Below, one piece after another: positions 62,541 through 64,000 of a stretch of DNA of 64,000 nt. The DNA comes from Bacillus safensis FO-36b (GTDB taxonomy: Bacteria > Bacillota > Bacilli > Bacillales > Bacillaceae), in assembly GCF_000691165.1 (NCBI RefSeq), contig NZ_ASJD01000005.1, positions 142,175 to 206,174 on the forward strand, given 5' to 3'. Made by a program: the position numbers and the translations under genes. The notes beneath the pieces were generated by a model. That model saw nothing but the letters and a program-made list of their open reading frames with translations, was not told where the DNA came from and did no database searches. How positions within the stretch are numbered: the first letter of the stretch is position 1; each line of letters opens with the position of its first letter.

Positions 62541-63500
62541 CTATCCCCCTATTCCTAAAGATTGAATGATTGATAATTTATTATGTAGTTTAGAGACAAG
62601 TTCTTTTTTACTCTTTACTGGCATAAGTATTACAATAATATTTAATTTACTATAGAGGGGATGTTTGTTTCCTTTTTCCATAAATCTTTTATTAAGGTTT
62701 CTAACTTCTTCATCAAATCTTGTTTCAAACGTATCGTAATCATTTTCATAGGAATCTAAAGTAGAAGTTTCATATGCACAAAACATAGGTATAACAATAT
62801 TTTCTAATTTTTCCGAAAGACTAGTATACTTGTTTAATAATTCTATCCAATATTCAGAATTAAAACCTTTTGAATCAATAGTGTCCCTAGAATCTTCAAT
62901 TCTTTTGGAGATTATATTGAATTCACTTTCAAAATAATTGGAATTAAAATGGTCAAACAAATCTTTTACTAATGCATCAATTCCACTTTTCCCATCAGTA
63001 TATAATTTAGATTCTCCTAACCAGAGAGTTTTTGTATCTGGTTGAATATGAATGGAATCAAATCCATGAACAGCATGTCCGTATGAATCTTTAAAATAAA
63101 TTTTAGCTATTAAAGGGTAAGTTCCAAATAAATATTTTAAAATTGAATGAAGAAATAATTCACCAAATTCCCCTCGTCTAAGATATTTATCATCTATTTC
63201 ATCCTCTATTATTTCTCCACGTTTATATATTTCAGCTACTTGTTTAAAATTGGTCACTCTGTAGATAGATGCTGCAGCTTCTATTAATACTGGAAGTATT
63301 TCATCCACAGAAATACTTTCACCTTTATGAAAACCGAAGGCAAAATTGGGTAACTCTTCACACATTATCTGTACAAATTCATCTATTCGTTGAGTTAACT
63401 CTCCTGAAGAACCAATATCAAAATCTATATAATACGAATGAAAATTAGCTTCTGATATTTTACATGAAAGAATTTTTTGAACTTTGTTTTTCTTATTCAT
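62541..63500 (-). CDS. hamA: Hachiman defence effector HamA (DUF1837)
   Basis: 319 residues of the DUF1837 family. RRGEFGELFLH (Glu111, Glu114), GFDSIHI (Asp148) and LWLGESKLYTDGKSG (Glu163, Lys165) together form a PD-(D/E)xK-like nuclease site. In Hachiman systems HamA is the DNase released on HamB activation, causing abortive infection. The key acidic and Lys residues are intact. GAGAGG lies six bases before the ATG. It is followed after 4 bases by hamB, so the two are coupled. Strongly AT-rich, consistent with horizontal gain. Confidence 0.9.
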   Translation of the reverse strand: MNKKNKVQKILSCKISEANFHSYYIDFDIGSSGELTQRIDEFVQIMCEELPNFAFGFHKGESISVDEILPVLIEAAASIYRVTNFKQVAEIYKRGEIIEDEIDDKYLRRGEFGELFLHSILKYLFGTYPLIAKIYFKDSYGHAVHGFDSIHIQPDTKTLWLGESKLYTDGKSGIDALVKDLFDHFNSNYFESEFNIISKRIEDSRDTIDSKGFNSEYWIELLNKYTSLSEKLENIVIPMFCAYETSTLDSYENDYDTFETRFDEEVRNLNKRFMEKGNKHPLYSKLNIIVILMPVKSKKELVSKLHNKLSIIQSLGIGG

Positions 63501-63746
63501 ACCTAGCCTCTCATAATCTTTTTTCTTATTCTCCCACTAATCCCAATTTTTTTCAAACTTTTCTCGCTTGTCCAATAGCCTTTTAAGTTTGATGAAATTA
63601 TATATAATTTATTATAAGTTCTTAAAATATGGATAGCTTTAAAGCTTTTTAAAAGTTTATTTACAGCGTAGGTTCTTTTGGCACCATCGTAGCAATGTCA
63701 GGATTGCTTAATGTAACATCTAGGCGTTTCATCCATTAACACATAC
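63501..63746. other. AT-rich region between hamA and psiE, with a 23-codon frame
   Basis: Mostly AT-rich with several TATAAT-like boxes near 63600 that could be the hamA -10. On the minus strand 63732-63661 is a 23-codon ATG frame (MKRLDVTLSNPDI..., ending KEPTL) of higher GC than its surroundings. It may be a remnant of a pre-existing gene or a short peptide; the ribosome site is weak. Confidence 0.4.
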
Positions 63747-63777
63747 AAAAAAAGACGAACGTCCATCGTTCGTCTTC
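63747..63777 (-). terminator. psiE terminator
   Basis: AAGACGAACG/CGTTCGTCTT stem with 5-base loop and T7 on the minus strand. Confidence 0.88.
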
Positions 63778-63782
63778 TTTCC

Positions 63783-64000
63783 TTACTTCACTTCCTCATG
63801 CTCTTGAGCAGCATATCTTTTGCTCGCGATAAAGAGTGCACAGGTCATGGCAAGAATGGCCAGCGCCCACCAGAACGTCGACACTGCCTCTTCATGATCA
63901 ATGATAATCAAACGGTTGACAGCCGTGATCCCTATATATATATAATAGCGAAGCGGAAAATGAAAGTTGGATTTAAAGTATTTAATAATTAAGGCAATAA
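63783..64000 (-). CDS. psiE: PsiE-family membrane protein (5' end outside window)
   Basis: The C-terminal 72 residues are visible on the minus strand; the frame runs off the right edge. The pattern [27 protein letters not shown] and a last helix ([18 protein letters not shown]) match PsiE, a small four-helix membrane protein induced by phosphate starvation in E. coli. The function is unknown. A terminator follows its stop. Confidence 0.8.
   Translation of the reverse strand, partial: IALIIKYFKSNFHFPLRYYIYIGITAVNRLIIIDHEEAVSTFWWALAILAMTCALFIASKRYAAQEHEEVK

Noticed and set aside
60386..63500. The two-gene cassette as an undescribed defence system or restriction-modification unit
   Set aside because: No methyltransferase or specificity gene is present, and the DUF1837 plus helicase pairing is already known as Hachiman.

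Overview
The window reads as a chromosomal segment of a low-GC, spore-forming Bacillus, most likely of the B. pumilus group (pumilus/safensis/altitudinis). I infer this from gene content and from order close to the yue-yuk-yui-yum-yut-yun part of the B. subtilis map as I remember it. I could run no database search; homology calls rest on recognised motifs, lengths and order.

Layout. 1-2.9 kb: a secreted lipase-like hydrolase (5' end outside the window), an HD hydrolase (yueE) and a short-chain reductase (yueD). 3.0-12.9 kb: a complete Bacillus type VII (WXG100) secretion locus read leftward, yukE-yukD-yukC-yukBA-yueB-yueC, with its own promoter and a hairpin separating yukE from the machinery. 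13.2-16.4 kb: adeR, alanine dehydrogenase and biotin transporter bioY with a BirA-type operator. 16.5-25.5 kb: Spo0M-like protein, YuiF antiporter, leucyl aminopeptidase, yuiD/C/B/A, NADH dehydrogenase yumB, ferredoxin-NADP reductase yumC and a zinc-ribbon membrane protein. 25.7-27.4 kb: an AT-rich MerR/TipAS regulator overlapping a DUF2268 zinc-protease gene. 27.5-33.97 kb: yutM, dapF, yuzB, yutJ, a LexA-box-controlled WYL-like small gene, yuzD, yutI and the peptidase yuxL. 34.3-48.5 kb: hom-thrC-thrB, a 2-hydroxyacid dehydrogenase, yutH-yutC, lipA, lytH, yunB-D and yunF. 48.8-56 kb is more accessory: a PucR-family regulator with oxalate decarboxylase, a NEP1-like (NLP) secreted protein, an MFS exporter, an orphan pucG and nuclease bsn. 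56-59.9 kb: a Fur-controlled ferric-siderophore ABC importer (YfiY/YfiZ/YfhA type) with a FhuF-like reductase, then a broken esterase gene. 60.4-63.5 kb: a very AT-rich two-gene cassette, DUF1837 protein (HamA) plus superfamily-2 helicase (HamB), which is the Hachiman anti-phage system. The window ends inside a psiE-family gene.

Most worth a second look: (1) a Hachiman cassette beside a gene broken by deletion or insertion; (2) two copies of a 155-174 bp structured repeat, same orientation, flanking yuxL, each lodged in a Rho-independent terminator whose sequence is duplicated on both sides, with a compensatory base change in one stem; (3) a 76-residue WYL-like protein behind a near-consensus promoter carrying two LexA/DinR boxes; (4) an NLP-type cytolysin candidate; (5) a MerR/TipAS-protease pair with a 19-bp-spacer promoter; (6) a probable ATT start codon for yueD. 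No tRNA, rRNA, CRISPR array, insertion sequence or prophage was seen.
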